From Betaproteobacteria bacterium Ga0077523 (GTDB lineage: Bacteria > Pseudomonadota > Gammaproteobacteria > Burkholderiales > Ga0077523), in assembly GCA_001464695.1 (NCBI GenBank), contig LNDQ01000135.1, positions 1 through 64,000 of the forward strand: a DNA stretch of 64,000 nucleotides. Reading direction: 5' to 3'. A model generated the notes under the pieces. It was not told the origin of the DNA. It ran no database searches and saw only the letters and a list, made by a program, of their open reading frames with translations. This document shows, piece after piece, positions 1-11,616 of this stretch (within the stretch, counting starts at the first letter, position 1; the number at the start of each line of letters is the position of its first letter). Both the position numbers and the translations under genes were made by a program.

Positions 1-42
1 CCGCCAGCGTTCAATCTGAGCCAGGATCAAACTCTTCAGTTC
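1..42 (-). rRNA. rrs: 16S rRNA, 5' end only
   Basis: The reverse complement reads GAACTGAAGAGTTTGATCC and then continues into the highly conserved first bases of bacterial 16S rRNA, including the universal 27F primer site. The gene runs leftward off the window edge, so only about its first 40 bases are present. The mature 5' end is placed by analogy with E. coli and may be a few bases off. A boxA element and an initiator tRNA lie upstream on the same strand. Confidence 0.95.
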
Positions 43-195
43 AATCCTTCCAAAGCTTCAAACTCGCTTGACGTATTTCTACCTCTTGCGAGCACTCTGT
101 CTATTACCTTCGCAGCATCCCGCATCCACCCAGAGTTCCCCCCAAGCAAACACAGAACACCCGCCAGAGTGCCCACATCTATCGGCTGTTCAAAC

Positions 196-207
196 TGTTA
201 AAGAGCG
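196..207 (-). promoter_or_regulatory. rRNA leader boxA antitermination element
   Basis: The minus strand reads CGCTCTTTAACA, which matches the boxA of E. coli rrn leaders (TGCTCTTTAACA) at 11 of 12 positions. It lies about 155 bases upstream of the 16S 5' end, the normal distance. It is the site where NusB/NusE load for rRNA antitermination. Only 23 bases separate it from the 3' end of the upstream tRNA, which leaves no room for an rRNA promoter between the two. Confidence 0.85.
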
Positions 208-230
208 ATCCGAATCGCCATCAACGGGGA

Positions 231-307
<77 letters not shown>

Positions 308-332
308 CCCGGACTGCGATTCAGAGTCAAAC

Positions 333-362
333 AGTTTAGCTGGCACCCTACCCAGGCGTCAA
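333..362 (-). promoter_or_regulatory. Candidate sigma-70 promoter for tRNA-fMet and the rRNA operon
   Basis: On the minus strand there is TTGACG (362-357), an 18-base spacer and TAAACT (338-333), about 26 bases before the tRNA 5' end. The -35 matches 5 of 6 consensus positions and the -10 matches 4 of 6. It is the only good promoter I see between the parA-like gene and the rRNA leader. That is why I suggest that it drives both tRNA and rRNA. This is inference from position only. Confidence 0.5.
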
Positions 363-376
363 CAATTCGACGCCTG
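353..376. other. 8-bp perfect inverted repeat overlapping the -35 box
   Basis: CAGGCGTC, 8 bases, GACGCCTG. It starts 12 bases after the stop codon of the parA-like gene and includes the candidate -35 of the tRNA/rRNA promoter. As a terminator it lacks a T-run on either strand. It could be a weak terminator for the parA-like gene or a protein-binding palindrome. Confidence 0.45.
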
Positions 377-387
377 AAAGCCCGGAT

Positions 388-1014
388 TCAGCCGTCGGCG
401 CGAAGCCAATCCAGGATCGGCGCCCATTGGACGCGGTCGCGGGCAGTCAGGTACTCGGGCAGGTCGAAGATGCTCTGCCCGTTGAACGCCGCGTTGGCAT
501 AGACCTGGGTGTCGCGAAGGTACGACAGCACGGGGAGGTCGAACTGCTGCAGGAAAGCCTCCAGAGTGGCCGCCGCCTTGGTCCTGGGATCCACCCGCAT
601 CCCGATGATCCCTATAGTCGAACGGTGCCGCTTCACGGACTTTTCAGCCACCAGCGCCTGAATGAAGTCACTGGTGGCTGCCATGTCGAAAAGTGACGGC
701 TGGACCGGCACGACGATCTTCTGGGCGATCTTCAGGGCGTGCGCGAGGTTCTTGCCGTGCAGGCCGGCCGGACTGTCCAACACCAGCCAGCCCTTGGCCC
801 GACCACCGCCGCTATCCGCGTCCTCGCCGTCGAGGCGGGCGATGGGTGGGGCATCGGCGCCCCGGATACCCAGCCAGGCGAGCGCCGAACGCTGCCGGTC
901 AAGGTCCCAGAGGGTCACATGCTCGCCTCGGCTCGCAAGGGCGCCAGCCACGTTCGTTGCGAGGGTGGTCTTGCCTGCTCCGCCCTTTGGATTTGCCACC
1001 AGTACCGACCGCAT
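388..1014 (-). CDS. ParA-family ATPase beside scpAB
   Basis: 208 residues. A deviant Walker A (KGGAGKTT, residues 10-17) with the signature lysine marks the ParA/MinD/Soj superfamily, and a Walker A'-like DSPAG segment lies near mid-protein. These ATPases dimerise on ATP and move cargo on DNA or membranes. I chose the ATG at 1014 because the conserved strand (MRSVLVANPKGG) begins there; the open frame upstream is an unrelated extension. It lies 29 bases after scpB on the same strand, so it is probably the third gene of scpA-scpB-parA. No parB follows. Orphan ParA proteins serve plasmids, chemoreceptor arrays or chromosomes, and the cargo here is unknown. Confidence 0.85.
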   Translation of the reverse strand: MRSVLVANPKGGAGKTTLATNVAGALASRGEHVTLWDLDRQRSALAWLGIRGADAPPIARLDGEDADSGGGRAKGWLVLDSPAGLHGKNLAHALKIAQKIVVPVQPSLFDMAATSDFIQALVAEKSVKRHRSTIGIIGMRVDPRTKAAATLEAFLQQFDLPVLSYLRDTQVYANAAFNGQSIFDLPEYLTARDRVQWAPILDWLRADG

Positions 1015-1043
1015 GAACTCTCCCAAGTTTTCGGTGCCACGCT

Positions 1044-1655
1044 TCAGGCCTGTTCTACGGGTGCCTCCTGTGCTGCTTCCAACGGCAATTCCGCCTCTTC
1101 CTCGAGGGGTGTCTGCTCGATCAAGGTGCCCAACTCCTCCAGCGGCGGCAATTCGGCCAGCGAACGCAAGCCCAGGTCGTCGAGGAACGCGCGGGTAGTG
1201 GCGAACAACTCGGGGCGGCCCTCGACCTCCCGATGGCCGATGCGCTCGATCCACTGGCGGGCTTCAAGGGCCTTGAGAATGGTGGCCGCCACTGCGACAC
1301 CCCGAATATCCTCGATATCGCCTCGGGTCACCGGCTGCCGGTAAGCGATGATCGCCAGCGTTTCGAGCACCGCCCGCGAGTACTTGGGGGGCTTCTGCGG
1401 GCTCAGCCGGTCGAGGATGCCCTGGTACTGGGGCCGGGTCTGGAACCGCCAGCCGGAAGCCACCGAGACCAGTTCGACGCCGCGCCCCTGCCAATCGGAG
1501 CGCAGATCCTCCAGCACCTTGCGCAGGGTCTCGGCGTCGACCTCGTCGTCGAACAGGCGCTTCAACGCCTGCAGGGAGAGTGGCTCGGGGCTGGCCAGCA
1601 ATGCCGCCTCGAGCAGCCACTTCGCATGGGTGAGATCAGTTGTGGGAAAGTCCAT
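1044..1655 (-). CDS. scpB: SMC-ScpAB condensin subunit ScpB
   Basis: 203 residues, within the usual ScpB range. Two winged-helix domains are expected; the conserved core [20 protein letters not shown] and the following IRGV segment (about residues 95-120) are diagnostic. ScpB dimerises and binds the kleisin ScpA to load SMC onto the chromosome during segregation. The C-terminal 30 residues are acidic and Glu/Pro-rich. The start overlaps the end of scpA by 20 bases, which implies translational coupling. Confidence 0.93.
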   Translation of the reverse strand: MDFPTTDLTHAKWLLEAALLASPEPLSLQALKRLFDDEVDAETLRKVLEDLRSDWQGRGVELVSVASGWRFQTRPQYQGILDRLSPQKPPKYSRAVLETLAIIAYRQPVTRGDIEDIRGVAVAATILKALEARQWIERIGHREVEGRPELFATTRAFLDDLGLRSLAELPPLEELGTLIEQTPLEEEAELPLEAAQEAPVEQA

Positions 1656-2469
1656 CGTTCAACCTGACGTAGATCGGAGCGAACGCCGCCTGCTGGGTGA
1701 CGTTCACCAGATGCTCCTTGGCGAGCTCGAGAATCGCCAGGAACGTGACGACCAGTTCGGGCACGCCCCGCTCGGGTTCGAACAGCCGGGCGAACTCGAC
1801 GAATGAAAGACCCTGCAGGTGTCGCAGGATCCGGCTCATGTGCTCACGCACGGAAAGCTGCTCCCGCGTGACTTTGTGGTGTCGCGTGGCTTTCGCCCGG
1901 GCAAGCAGCCCGAGCCATGCCAGGCGCAGGTCTTCGGGCTCCACTTCGGGCAGGCGTACCAGAACGGCACGCTCGGAAAACACCTGCACAGCCTGAAAAT
2001 CGCGGGTCGCCTGCGGCAGCTCGTTGAGCCGCTGGCCGGCCACCTTCATCCGCTCGTACTCCAGCAGTCGGCGTACCAGTTCGGCGCGGGGATCCTCCTC
2101 CTCAGCCTCCGGCGCGGCTGGCGGCCGCGGCAACAACATGCGCGACTTGATCTCGATCAGCAGCGCCGCCATCAGGAGGTACTCGGCCGCGAGCTCGAGC
2201 TGCTTTACCCGCATGACCTCGACGTATTCCATGTATTGCCGGGTGATCTCGGCCATGGGGATGTCGAGCACGTCGAGGTTGTGCTTGCGGATCAGGTAGA
2301 GCAGCAGGTCGAGCGGCCCCTCGAACGTCTCCAGGAAGACTTCCAGGGCCTCGGGCGGGATGTACAGGTCCCTCGGCAATTCCAGGATCGGTTCGCCATT
2401 GACCCGTGCGATGCGCCCGGAGTCCTGACTCGTGGGCGCGGCTCCGTCAATGACGGTCAATTCGACCAA
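1636..2469 (-). CDS. scpA: SMC-ScpAB condensin kleisin ScpA
   Basis: 277 residues. The N-terminal signature [21 protein letters not shown] (about residues 49-69) and the following [19 protein letters not shown] stretch are typical of ScpA, with a winged-helix C-terminus. As the kleisin it bridges the SMC heads and recruits ScpB. About 40 N-terminal residues precede the core, a little longer than in E. coli-type relatives, so the start may be slightly downstream. It is the first gene of the leftward scpA-scpB-parA set and is divergent from the chemotaxis operon across a 267-bp gap. smc is not in the window. Confidence 0.93.
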   Translation of the reverse strand: MVELTVIDGAAPTSQDSGRIARVNGEPILELPRDLYIPPEALEVFLETFEGPLDLLLYLIRKHNLDVLDIPMAEITRQYMEYVEVMRVKQLELAAEYLLMAALLIEIKSRMLLPRPPAAPEAEEEDPRAELVRRLLEYERMKVAGQRLNELPQATRDFQAVQVFSERAVLVRLPEVEPEDLRLAWLGLLARAKATRHHKVTREQLSVREHMSRILRHLQGLSFVEFARLFEPERGVPELVVTFLAILELAKEHLVNVTQQAAFAPIYVRLNDGLSHN

Positions 2470-2600
2470 TTGTGCTGCGCTTTCCGGGACATCGGGTTTC
2501 CAGGCAGTCGCGGGGCGACCGGGTTGACCGCGGGATTATCCAATAAAGCATCGGCCTGGCGCCACCCGGGCAGGACGGATGGGGCGCGCCCGGGTGCTTT

Positions 2601-2627
2601 TAAGGTTTCCCACGGCGTTGCCGATAT
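2601..2627 (+). promoter_or_regulatory. FliA (sigma-28) promoter of the cheV-cheA operon
   Basis: TAAGGTTT (2601-2608), 11 bases, GCCGATAT (2620-2627). It matches the enterobacterial sigma-28 consensus TAAAGTTT-N11-GCCGATAA at 14 of 16 positions with exact spacing. It lies about 110 bases before the first cheV. Three weaker sites with the same 11-base gap precede cheR and both MCPs in this window, which supports the reading. Confidence 0.82.
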
Positions 2628-2736
2628 TCGGGGCGTCACTGGCGCACATGCACAGGGTATCCGATCGACCCTGGCAATGCCCGAACCAACCATCCCCGAA
2701 CACCCCAAGCAGCAATCGCCACCGGAGCGTAACACC

Positions 2737-3687
2737 ATGTCGGAATTGATGAAAAATATCGACGCCCGGACCAAACTGGCGGGCACGAACAAGCTCGAGA
2801 TTCTCCTTTTCTCCCTGGGCAAGGACAGCCGGAGCGGGCGCCGTGAAACCTACGGCATCAATGTCTTCAAGGTCCGGGAAGTCATGCGCACGCCGGAGAT
2901 CACCCGGGCGCCGGACATGCCCGATGCCGTGGAGGGCATGGTCAGCCTGCGCGGGAGCCTGGTGCCGGTGGTCGACCTCGCCCGCTACACGCGGATGCCG
3001 GTGGAATCGACGCCGCAGATCATGATCGTGACCGAATACAACGGCCACACCCAGGGATTCCTGGTGGAGGCGGTGGACACGATCCTGCGCCTTGACTGGT
3101 CGGCCATGAAGGTGCCGCCGGAGATGATGAGCGCGCAGACCGGCGGCCTGGTCGTGGCCGTCACCGAGCTGCCGGACAACCGCCTCGTGATGATGCTGGA
3201 CGTCGAGAAGATCCTGTCCGAGACCAGTGGCTACGACGACGAGCACCTGTACGCGAACATCAAGCCGGTGGACACCGGGACACGCACCGTGCTGTTCGCC
3301 GACGACTCGTCGATCGCCCGCAAGCAGATCACCAAGACCCTCGACGCCATGAACGTGCGCTGGGTAAGCGCCATCAACGGCGGCCAGGCGTGGGAGGAAC
3401 TCGAGCGTATCGCTGCTGCCGCCACCGCCGCCAATCGCCCCATCAGCGATTTCGTGAACCTCATCCTCACCGATGTGGAGATGCCCGAACTGGACGGCTA
3501 CATGCTCACCCGGCGCATCAAGAACGATCCGCGCTTCGCCAAGCTGCCCGTGATCATGCACTCGTCGCTTTCCGGCATGCAGAACCAGCAGCTCGGCCGC
3601 TCCGTCGGCGTCGACGAATACGTCGCCAAGTTCGAGCCGCACAAGCTCGCCGAAACCCTGAGCAACCGCCTGGCAACGGCCGCCTGA
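2737..3687 (+). CDS. cheV: Chemotaxis coupling/receiver protein CheV (copy 1)
   Basis: 316 residues. Residues about 15-165 are a CheW-like domain ([23 protein letters not shown]). Residues about 183-316 are a receiver domain with the acidic pair D189-D190, phosphoacceptor D246 (LTDVEMPELDG) and the conserved K in AKF. CheV couples receptors to CheA and is itself phosphorylated, probably as an adaptation or phosphate-sink device. I chose the ATG at 2737 because the CheV N-terminus starts there, with GGAG upstream. It is the first gene of the operon. Copy 2 follows after 39 bases. Confidence 0.94.
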   Translation: MSELMKNIDARTKLAGTNKLEILLFSLGKDSRSGRRETYGINVFKVREVMRTPEITRAPDMPDAVEGMVSLRGSLVPVVDLARYTRMPVESTPQIMIVTEYNGHTQGFLVEAVDTILRLDWSAMKVPPEMMSAQTGGLVVAVTELPDNRLVMMLDVEKILSETSGYDDEHLYANIKPVDTGTRTVLFADDSSIARKQITKTLDAMNVRWVSAINGGQAWEELERIAAAATAANRPISDFVNLILTDVEMPELDGYMLTRRIKNDPRFAKLPVIMHSSLSGMQNQQLGRSVGVDEYVAKFEPHKLAETLSNRLATAA

Positions 3688-3726
3688 CCGACCCGCCCGA
3701 TCTCCCTTACGACAACACGCCCACCG

Positions 3727-4665
3727 ATGGACCTCTCCGACAACCAGAACCTGCTCGAATCGGTCGATGCCCGCACCAAGCTCGCCGGCTCGAACAAGAT
3801 GGAAATCCTGCTGTTCTCGCTCGGCACCCGCGAGACCTTCGGCATCAACGTCTTCAAGGTGCGCGAAGTGACGCGCACCCCCACGATCACGCGCACGCCC
3901 AACATGCCCCCCGGGGTGGAAGGGGTCATCTCGCTGCGCGGGAACATCATCCCGGTGATCAGCCTCGCCAAGTTCATCAGCATCGGCGATCCGAGCGCGG
4001 CGGGTGTGGCGACCATGATGGTCACCGAGTACAGCCGCCGCACGCAGGGCTTCCTGGTCCACGACGTGGACCGCATCGTGCGAGTCGACTGGGACAAAGT
4101 GAAAGCGCCCGAAACCATCCTCGCGGGCCACGATGGCCTCATCACCGCCATCACCGAACTGCCCGACGGCAAGCTGGTGTCGATCCTGGACGTCGAGCAG
4201 ATCCTCGCCAACGCATTCGGCGAGGAGCCGGTGCCGGAACTGGAGAAGGTCGATTCGGACCGCGAGCACCACGTGTTCTTCGTCGACGATTCGATGGTGG
4301 CGCGCAAGGAAATCTCCCAGGTGCTCGACAAGCTGGGCGTCAAGTACAACCAGGCCAACAACGGCTTCGAAGGTTGGGAGCGTCTGAAGGGCATGGCAAG
4401 CCGTGCGCAAGCCGAGGGGCGCAGCCTGAGCGAGTCGGTGAGCGTGATTCTGGTCGATGCCGAAATGCCCGAGATGGACGGCTACGTGCTGACGCGCAAC
4501 ATCAAGACCGATACACGATTCGACGGCATTCCGGTGGTGATGCACTCCTCGTTGTCCTCGGAAGCCAACCGCGCCATGGGCAAGAGCGTAGGTGTCGACG
4601 CCTATGTCGCGAAGTTCGACCCGACGGTGCTCGCAGACACCCTGCGACCCTTGTTCCACAAATGA
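3727..4665 (+). CDS. cheV: Chemotaxis coupling/receiver protein CheV (copy 2)
   Basis: 312 residues, same order as copy 1: CheW-like domain (about 15-165) and receiver (about 182-312), with D187-D188 and phosphoacceptor D244 ([11 protein letters not shown]). Copy 1 has a 6-residue insertion (KDSRSGR region) in the CheW domain that this copy lacks. The two are clearly homologous over their whole length but far from identical, so the duplication is old and both are probably functional. They may serve different receptor classes. It is followed by cheY after 58 bases. Confidence 0.94.
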   Translation: MDLSDNQNLLESVDARTKLAGSNKMEILLFSLGTRETFGINVFKVREVTRTPTITRTPNMPPGVEGVISLRGNIIPVISLAKFISIGDPSAAGVATMMVTEYSRRTQGFLVHDVDRIVRVDWDKVKAPETILAGHDGLITAITELPDGKLVSILDVEQILANAFGEEPVPELEKVDSDREHHVFFVDDSMVARKEISQVLDKLGVKYNQANNGFEGWERLKGMASRAQAEGRSLSESVSVILVDAEMPEMDGYVLTRNIKTDTRFDGIPVVMHSSLSSEANRAMGKSVGVDAYVAKFDPTVLADTLRPLFHK

Positions 4666-4723
4666 TCCACGAGATCGCGCCGCGAGCGCGACGTTCGCCA
4701 ATCCGTACGCCGGAGACGCATCG

Positions 4724-5116
4724 ATGAGCAAAGACATGAAATTCCTGGTGGTCGACGACTTCTCCACCATGCGACGAATCATCCGCAATCTCCTGAAGGA
4801 GCTCGGCTTCACCAACGTCGACGAGGCGGAGGATGGAGTGAGCGCCCTCGCCAAACTGAAGGGCGGCGGCTTCGACTTTGTCGTCTCGGACTGGAACATG
4901 CCGAACATGACCGGCATCGAACTGCTGCGCGCAATTCGCGCGGACGACACACTGAAGCAGCTGCCCGTGTTGATGGTCACGGCGGAGGCAAAGAAGGAGA
5001 ACATCGTCGAAGCAGCGCAGTCCGGCGCCAGCGGCTACGTGGTGAAACCCTTCACCGCCGTCACTCTCGACGAGAAGATCTCGAAGATCCTCCAGAAGCA
5101 GGGGGTGCCACAATGA
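4724..5116 (+). CDS. cheY: Chemotaxis response regulator CheY
   Basis: 130 residues, a single receiver domain. The acidic pair is D11-D12, the phosphoacceptor D56 ([11 protein letters not shown]), the switch threonine T86 and the lysine K108 (VVKPF). The DWNMPNMTG stretch is specific for flagellar CheY rather than a generic receiver. CheY-P binds FliM to change flagellar rotation. The ATG at 4724 matches the known CheY N-terminus. Its stop overlaps the cheZ start by 4 bases (ATGA). Confidence 0.96.
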   Translation: MSKDMKFLVVDDFSTMRRIIRNLLKELGFTNVDEAEDGVSALAKLKGGGFDFVVSDWNMPNMTGIELLRAIRADDTLKQLPVLMVTAEAKKENIVEAAQSGASGYVVKPFTAVTLDEKISKILQKQGVPQ

Positions 5117-5826
5117 GCGTGACCGTCGCTTCCAGCCAGGACTCCGACGACCTCGAAGCACTGTTCGACAGCATCGTCGCCGAGAACACGATCAAGGAAG
5201 GCCCCGCTGCTCCGACGGGCGACGATGCCGGTGTCGTTGCACGGCTCGGCCATCTCGCCCGGTCCCTGCACGACAGCATGCGCGAGTTGGGCTACGACAA
5301 GATCATCGCGAAAGCCGCCGATTCCATTCCCGACGCGCGCGACCGCTTGACCTACATCGCCTCCATGACTGAGAACGCAGCCTCGCGCACGCTGACGGCC
5401 ACCGAAGCGGCGCAGCCGCTGCAGGACAAGCTCGAGTCCGACGCGACCACTCTCAACTCCGAGTGGGAAAAGCTGTACGCCAATCAACTCTCCGTGGATG
5501 AATTCAAGGCACTGGCCGGCAAGACACGCGATTTCCTGCGCGACGTCCCGGTGCATGCCCGCGCCACCAACGCGCAGTTGCACGAGATCATGATGGCGCA
5601 GGACTTCCAGGACCTCACCGGCCAGGTCATCAAGCGCATGACCGACGTCGCTCGCGACGTCGAGAAGCAGCTCCTCGAGCTGCTGATCGAACACCTGCCG
5701 CCCGAGCGCCGCGTCCAACTCGAGGCCGACGGGCTCGCCGGCCCGAACGTGCACGGCAAGAGCGCGTCGGGCGTCCTCACGGACCAGGGGCAGGTCGACG
5801 ACCTGCTCGAGAGTCTCGGATTCTGA
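5113..5826 (+). CDS. cheZ: CheY-P phosphatase CheZ
   Basis: 237 residues. The catalytic segment [15 protein letters not shown] (about 162-176) contains D167 and Q171, which correspond to the catalytic D143 and Q147 of E. coli CheZ. The last 12 residues ([11 protein letters not shown]) form the C-terminal CheY-binding helix. The protein is a long helical hairpin dimer. The ATGA overlap with cheY gives coupled translation of the regulator and its phosphatase. Confidence 0.95.
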   Translation: MSVTVASSQDSDDLEALFDSIVAENTIKEGPAAPTGDDAGVVARLGHLARSLHDSMRELGYDKIIAKAADSIPDARDRLTYIASMTENAASRTLTATEAAQPLQDKLESDATTLNSEWEKLYANQLSVDEFKALAGKTRDFLRDVPVHARATNAQLHEIMMAQDFQDLTGQVIKRMTDVARDVEKQLLELLIEHLPPERRVQLEADGLAGPNVHGKSASGVLTDQGQVDDLLESLGF

Positions 5827-5856
5827 CCGGGCGCACTTCGCCCGAGGGCCACATCG

Positions 5857-7731
5857 ATGAGTGATTTCGCAGGGATGGAGGAGCTGCTTCGGGATTTCCT
5901 GACCGAAGCCAACGAACTGCTCTCCGATGTCGACAACAAGCTGGTGGAACTCGAGAAGCGGCCCGATGATGCCAAGCTGCTGAACGACATCTTCCGTGGC
6001 TTCCACACCATCAAGGGTGGTGCGGGCTTCCTCAACGTCGACGAACTGGTGAAGCTCTGCCACCTGACCGAGAACCTGTTCGACAAGCTACGCAACCACG
6101 CGCTCACCCTGTCACCCGAGCTGATGGACGTGATCATGTCGGCCACCATGGTGGTGCGCGACATGTTCCAGTCGCTCGAACGGGCATCGATGCCGCAGCC
6201 GGCCGATGCTGGTCTGCTCGCCGCCCTCAAGGACGCGCTCGACGGCAAGCTCTCCGAACCCGCCGCCAACACGGAGGCGACTGCATCTGATCCCGCGTTG
6301 ACGCCGGCGCCTCCCGCCGACTCCCCCGTTGCAGGCGCGAGCGGAGACGGTCCGGACTGGAATGCCCTGTATCACGGCCTGCTCGGAACCGCGGCGCCTG
6401 CCGGGAAGGCGGCTGCAGTGCGTGAAGTACAGCCAGGTCGCAGCCCCGGGCGGCGTGCCACCGACCTGCCCGAAGCCGACGGCATGCGTGCCGGCCGGCG
6501 CGACAACGACAAGGTGGTCGTCGTTTCCCAGGAAACGACGATCCGCATCGACACCAACCGCCTCGATCAGGTGCTCAACCTGTCCGGCGAGATCGGTCTC
6601 GCGAAAAACCGGCTCAACTGCCTGCGGACCGACATCCTGTCGGGCAAGGACAACCCCGACACCTTCCGTGCGCTCGACGAAGCGGTCAGCCACCTCGATC
6701 TTCTGGTGAGCGACCTGCAGAACGCGGTCATGAAGACGCGCATGCAGCCGATCGGCCGCCTGTTCCAGAAGTATCCGCGGCTTGCCCGCGACATGGCGCG
6801 CCAGCTCGGCAAGAACGTCGAACTGGTGCTGGTCGGCGAAGACACCGAACTCGACAAGACGATGATCGAGGAGCTGGGCGACCCGCTCATCCACCTGGTT
6901 CGCAACGCCGTGGACCACGGCATAGAAGCGCCGGATGAGCGCCGCCGCAGCGGCAAGGCGGAAACCGCCACGGTGCGCCTGTCGGCCCAGCAGATGGGCG
7001 ATCACATCATCCTCGAGATCGCCGACGACGGCCGCGGCATGAAGCCCGACGTACTGCGTCGCAAGGCCGTGGAAAAGGGTCTGATCGACGCCGACGCCGC
7101 CGCCAACATGGACGATCGGCATGCGCTGCAACTCGTCTTCATGCCAGGCTTCTCGACCAAGGAGCAGGTGAGCAGCTTCTCCGGCCGCGGCGTGGGGATG
7201 GACGTGGTCAAGACCAACATCCAGAAACTGAATGGCCGCATCGAGATCAAGTCGATCGTCGGCGGCGGCACCACATTCTCCATATCCCTGCCGCTCACCC
7301 TGGCGATCCTGCCGGTGCTGGTGGTGCGCGTGGGCGAGCAGCCTTTCGCCGTCCCGCTCGCCCTGGTGCGCGAGATCATCACCATCAAGCCGGAGGAGGT
7401 CCAGGAAGTGTCCGGCAAGGCGACCATGGTGGTCCGTGACGAGGTGCTGCCGGTGCGTTCGCTGTCCGGTCTCATCGGGTGGCCGCAGGAGAAAGCGCCT
7501 GCCTATGGTGTGCTGATGCAAAGTGCGGTGAACAACCTCATTCTCGCCGTGGACGGTTTCGTGGGCCGCGACGACGTGGTCATCAAGCCGCTGGAAGACG
7601 TCAAGCCGAAGGGTGTGGCCGGCGCGACACTGTCGGGCGACGGTTCGGTGGTGCTGGTGCTCGACATGGAACAGTTGCTCAGCGAACCGCACGTGGAGAC
7701 CCGCCGCAGCCTGTTCGACATGGCGGCTTGA
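5857..7731 (+). CDS. cheA: Chemotaxis histidine kinase CheA
   Basis: 624 residues. P1 HPt domain at residues 1-110 with phosphorylated H50 (FRGFHTIKGG). Dimerisation (P3) begins near residue 230, then the ATPase (P4) with N box (LVRNAVDHGIE), G1 (DDGRGM) and G2 (GRGVGMDVV), and a CheW-like P5 at the C-terminus. Residues about 115-225 are Ala/Pro-rich and show no recognisable P2 (CheY/CheB docking) domain. It lies 30 bases after cheZ. No cheW is present in the window, so CheV may do some of the coupling, or cheW lies elsewhere. Confidence 0.95.
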   Translation: MSDFAGMEELLRDFLTEANELLSDVDNKLVELEKRPDDAKLLNDIFRGFHTIKGGAGFLNVDELVKLCHLTENLFDKLRNHALTLSPELMDVIMSATMVVRDMFQSLERASMPQPADAGLLAALKDALDGKLSEPAANTEATASDPALTPAPPADSPVAGASGDGPDWNALYHGLLGTAAPAGKAAAVREVQPGRSPGRRATDLPEADGMRAGRRDNDKVVVVSQETTIRIDTNRLDQVLNLSGEIGLAKNRLNCLRTDILSGKDNPDTFRALDEAVSHLDLLVSDLQNAVMKTRMQPIGRLFQKYPRLARDMARQLGKNVELVLVGEDTELDKTMIEELGDPLIHLVRNAVDHGIEAPDERRRSGKAETATVRLSAQQMGDHIILEIADDGRGMKPDVLRRKAVEKGLIDADAAANMDDRHALQLVFMPGFSTKEQVSSFSGRGVGMDVVKTNIQKLNGRIEIKSIVGGGTTFSISLPLTLAILPVLVVRVGEQPFAVPLALVREIITIKPEEVQEVSGKATMVVRDEVLPVRSLSGLIGWPQEKAPAYGVLMQSAVNNLILAVDGFVGRDDVVIKPLEDVKPKGVAGATLSGDGSVVLVLDMEQLLSEPHVETRRSLFDMAA

Positions 7732-7746
7732 GCCCGGTACGCGTCC

Positions 7747-8892
7747 TTGACTTCCCCCAGCTTCCTCGTCCGTCGTCCGCTGCTCGCGCGTGACGGAAAA
7801 TTCGCGGCCTACATGTTCCGTTCGATCGGTGGCGCGTCCGATGCCTCCGCGTACGACGGCATCCTGAACACCGACACCAAGGCCGACTCGCGCCTCGTCT
7901 TTCTGGAAGACGTGCCGGCAGGACTGGCCGCCCCGGCCACCGGGGACGCGAAGCGCTTCGTCGCCATGGTCGGTGCCGACGATGGCGCCGACCGGATCGC
8001 CCCGCTGAAGGCGAAGGGGTTCTCCGTCTGCGCTCGCGTTGCAGGTGCAGCGCCCTCGGCGCTGGTCAACATGGGCGCAGCCGACTACATCTGGTGGGAT
8101 GCCAAGGTCGCCGGGGATCTGTCGGTTCCAGCCAAGGCCGCGCAGCGCATCCCCGGCAAGCGAGTCGCGGGGGGTGTGGCATCGCGCGACGCGTTCGATC
8201 ACGGGAAGGAGCTGGGTGCCCAGCTCTTCGAGGGCGAGTGGTACCTGCGCGTCGACGGCAACCCCAACAAGCCGATCACGCCGGCGCAGTCGACGATCCT
8301 CGAACTCACCAACATGATCCAGACCGAGGCGCCGGTCGCGAAACTCGAACAGGCGCTGAAGCGCGACGCGACCATCTCGTTCCGGCTGCTGCGCTACATC
8401 AATTCGGCCGGCTTCGGCCTGCAGTGCGAAATCACCTCGTTCCGGCACGCCCTCACCATCCTCGGCTACCAGAACCTCGGGCGCTGGCTCGCGCTGCTGC
8501 TGGCGACCGCCGGGTCGGGCACCACCGCGCCGGCCTTGATGCGCGAAGCGGCCGCCCGGGGGCGCCTCGCGGAGCTGATCGGTCATGACCTGGTCGATGC
8601 ACAGGAGCGCGACACCCTGTTCATCGTCGGTGTGTTTTCGCTGTTGCCTGCGATCCTGCAATTGCCCATGCCGCAACTGCTCGACCAGTTGAATCTGGCC
8701 GAAAACGTGACCGATGCTCTGCTCACCCGTCAGGGGCTGTACGGCCCCATCCTGCGCCTCGCCGAGGCCGTGGAAAGCGATGACGAGGCGCTCATCTCAC
8801 GCCTCACCGTCGACCTGCAGCTCGATGCGACCCAGTTGAACCGCCATCACATCGCAGCGCTCACCTGGGCCGACCAGCTCTCGTTGCAGTAA
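7747..8892 (+). CDS. HDOD-domain protein with degenerate EAL-like N-terminus
   Basis: 381 residues. The N-terminal 170 residues start like the EAL-HDOD family (SFLVRRPLLARDGKFAAYMFR) but have no EAL catalytic motif, so no phosphodiesterase activity is expected. Residues about 190-375 form an HDOD domain (LKRDATISFRLLRYINSAGF, HALTILGYQNLGRWLALLL) without the HD metal residues. Such proteins act as signalling scaffolds. I chose the TTG start at 7747, 15 bases after cheA, because the family N-terminus begins there; the next ATG (7813) would remove conserved residues. It is the last gene of the cheV-cheA operon and is convergent with clpB across 6 bases. Confidence 0.82.
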   Translation: MTSPSFLVRRPLLARDGKFAAYMFRSIGGASDASAYDGILNTDTKADSRLVFLEDVPAGLAAPATGDAKRFVAMVGADDGADRIAPLKAKGFSVCARVAGAAPSALVNMGAADYIWWDAKVAGDLSVPAKAAQRIPGKRVAGGVASRDAFDHGKELGAQLFEGEWYLRVDGNPNKPITPAQSTILELTNMIQTEAPVAKLEQALKRDATISFRLLRYINSAGFGLQCEITSFRHALTILGYQNLGRWLALLLATAGSGTTAPALMREAAARGRLAELIGHDLVDAQERDTLFIVGVFSLLPAILQLPMPQLLDQLNLAENVTDALLTRQGLYGPILRLAEAVESDDEALISRLTVDLQLDATQLNRHHIAALTWADQLSLQ

Positions 8893-8898
8893 CGGGCC

Positions 8899-11475
<2,577 letters not shown>

Positions 11476-11512
11476 GGGATCCTCGGCAGTGCAAATATCT
11501 GAATGCCTGCGA

Positions 11513-11540
11513 GTTTGGGGCAAGGCCCGAGCATTTCAAC
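11513..11540 (-). promoter_or_regulatory. Sigma-32 (RpoH) promoter of clpB
   Basis: On the minus strand: GTTGAAA (11540-11534), 13 bases, CCCCAAAC (11520-11513), compared with the heat-shock consensus CTTGAAA-N(11-16)-CCCCATNT. The -10 begins with the diagnostic CCCC. It ends 37 bases before the clpB ATG, so the leader would be about 30 bases. The fit with a classic heat-shock gene makes this convincing. Confidence 0.8.
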
Positions 11541-11616
11541 GGTCCGCCGGCGGCTTTGATCTGCGTCACGAAAACTGGCACATTCGGGCGCACAATCCGC
11601 TGTCACCGGAGGCTCG

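Noticed and set aside
353..376. Intrinsic terminator of the parA-like gene
   Set aside because: The 8-bp stem has no T-run. I kept it only as an inverted repeat.
2536..5004. Long minus-strand open frame opposite the two cheV genes and cheY
   Set aside because: Same reason: biased composition and no motif, while the plus strand encodes clear CheV, CheV and CheY.
6112..8676. Long open frame on the minus strand opposite cheA and the HDOD gene
   Set aside because: It is a His/Arg/Gly-rich shadow of high-GC coding DNA and has no family signature. The plus-strand genes here are certain.
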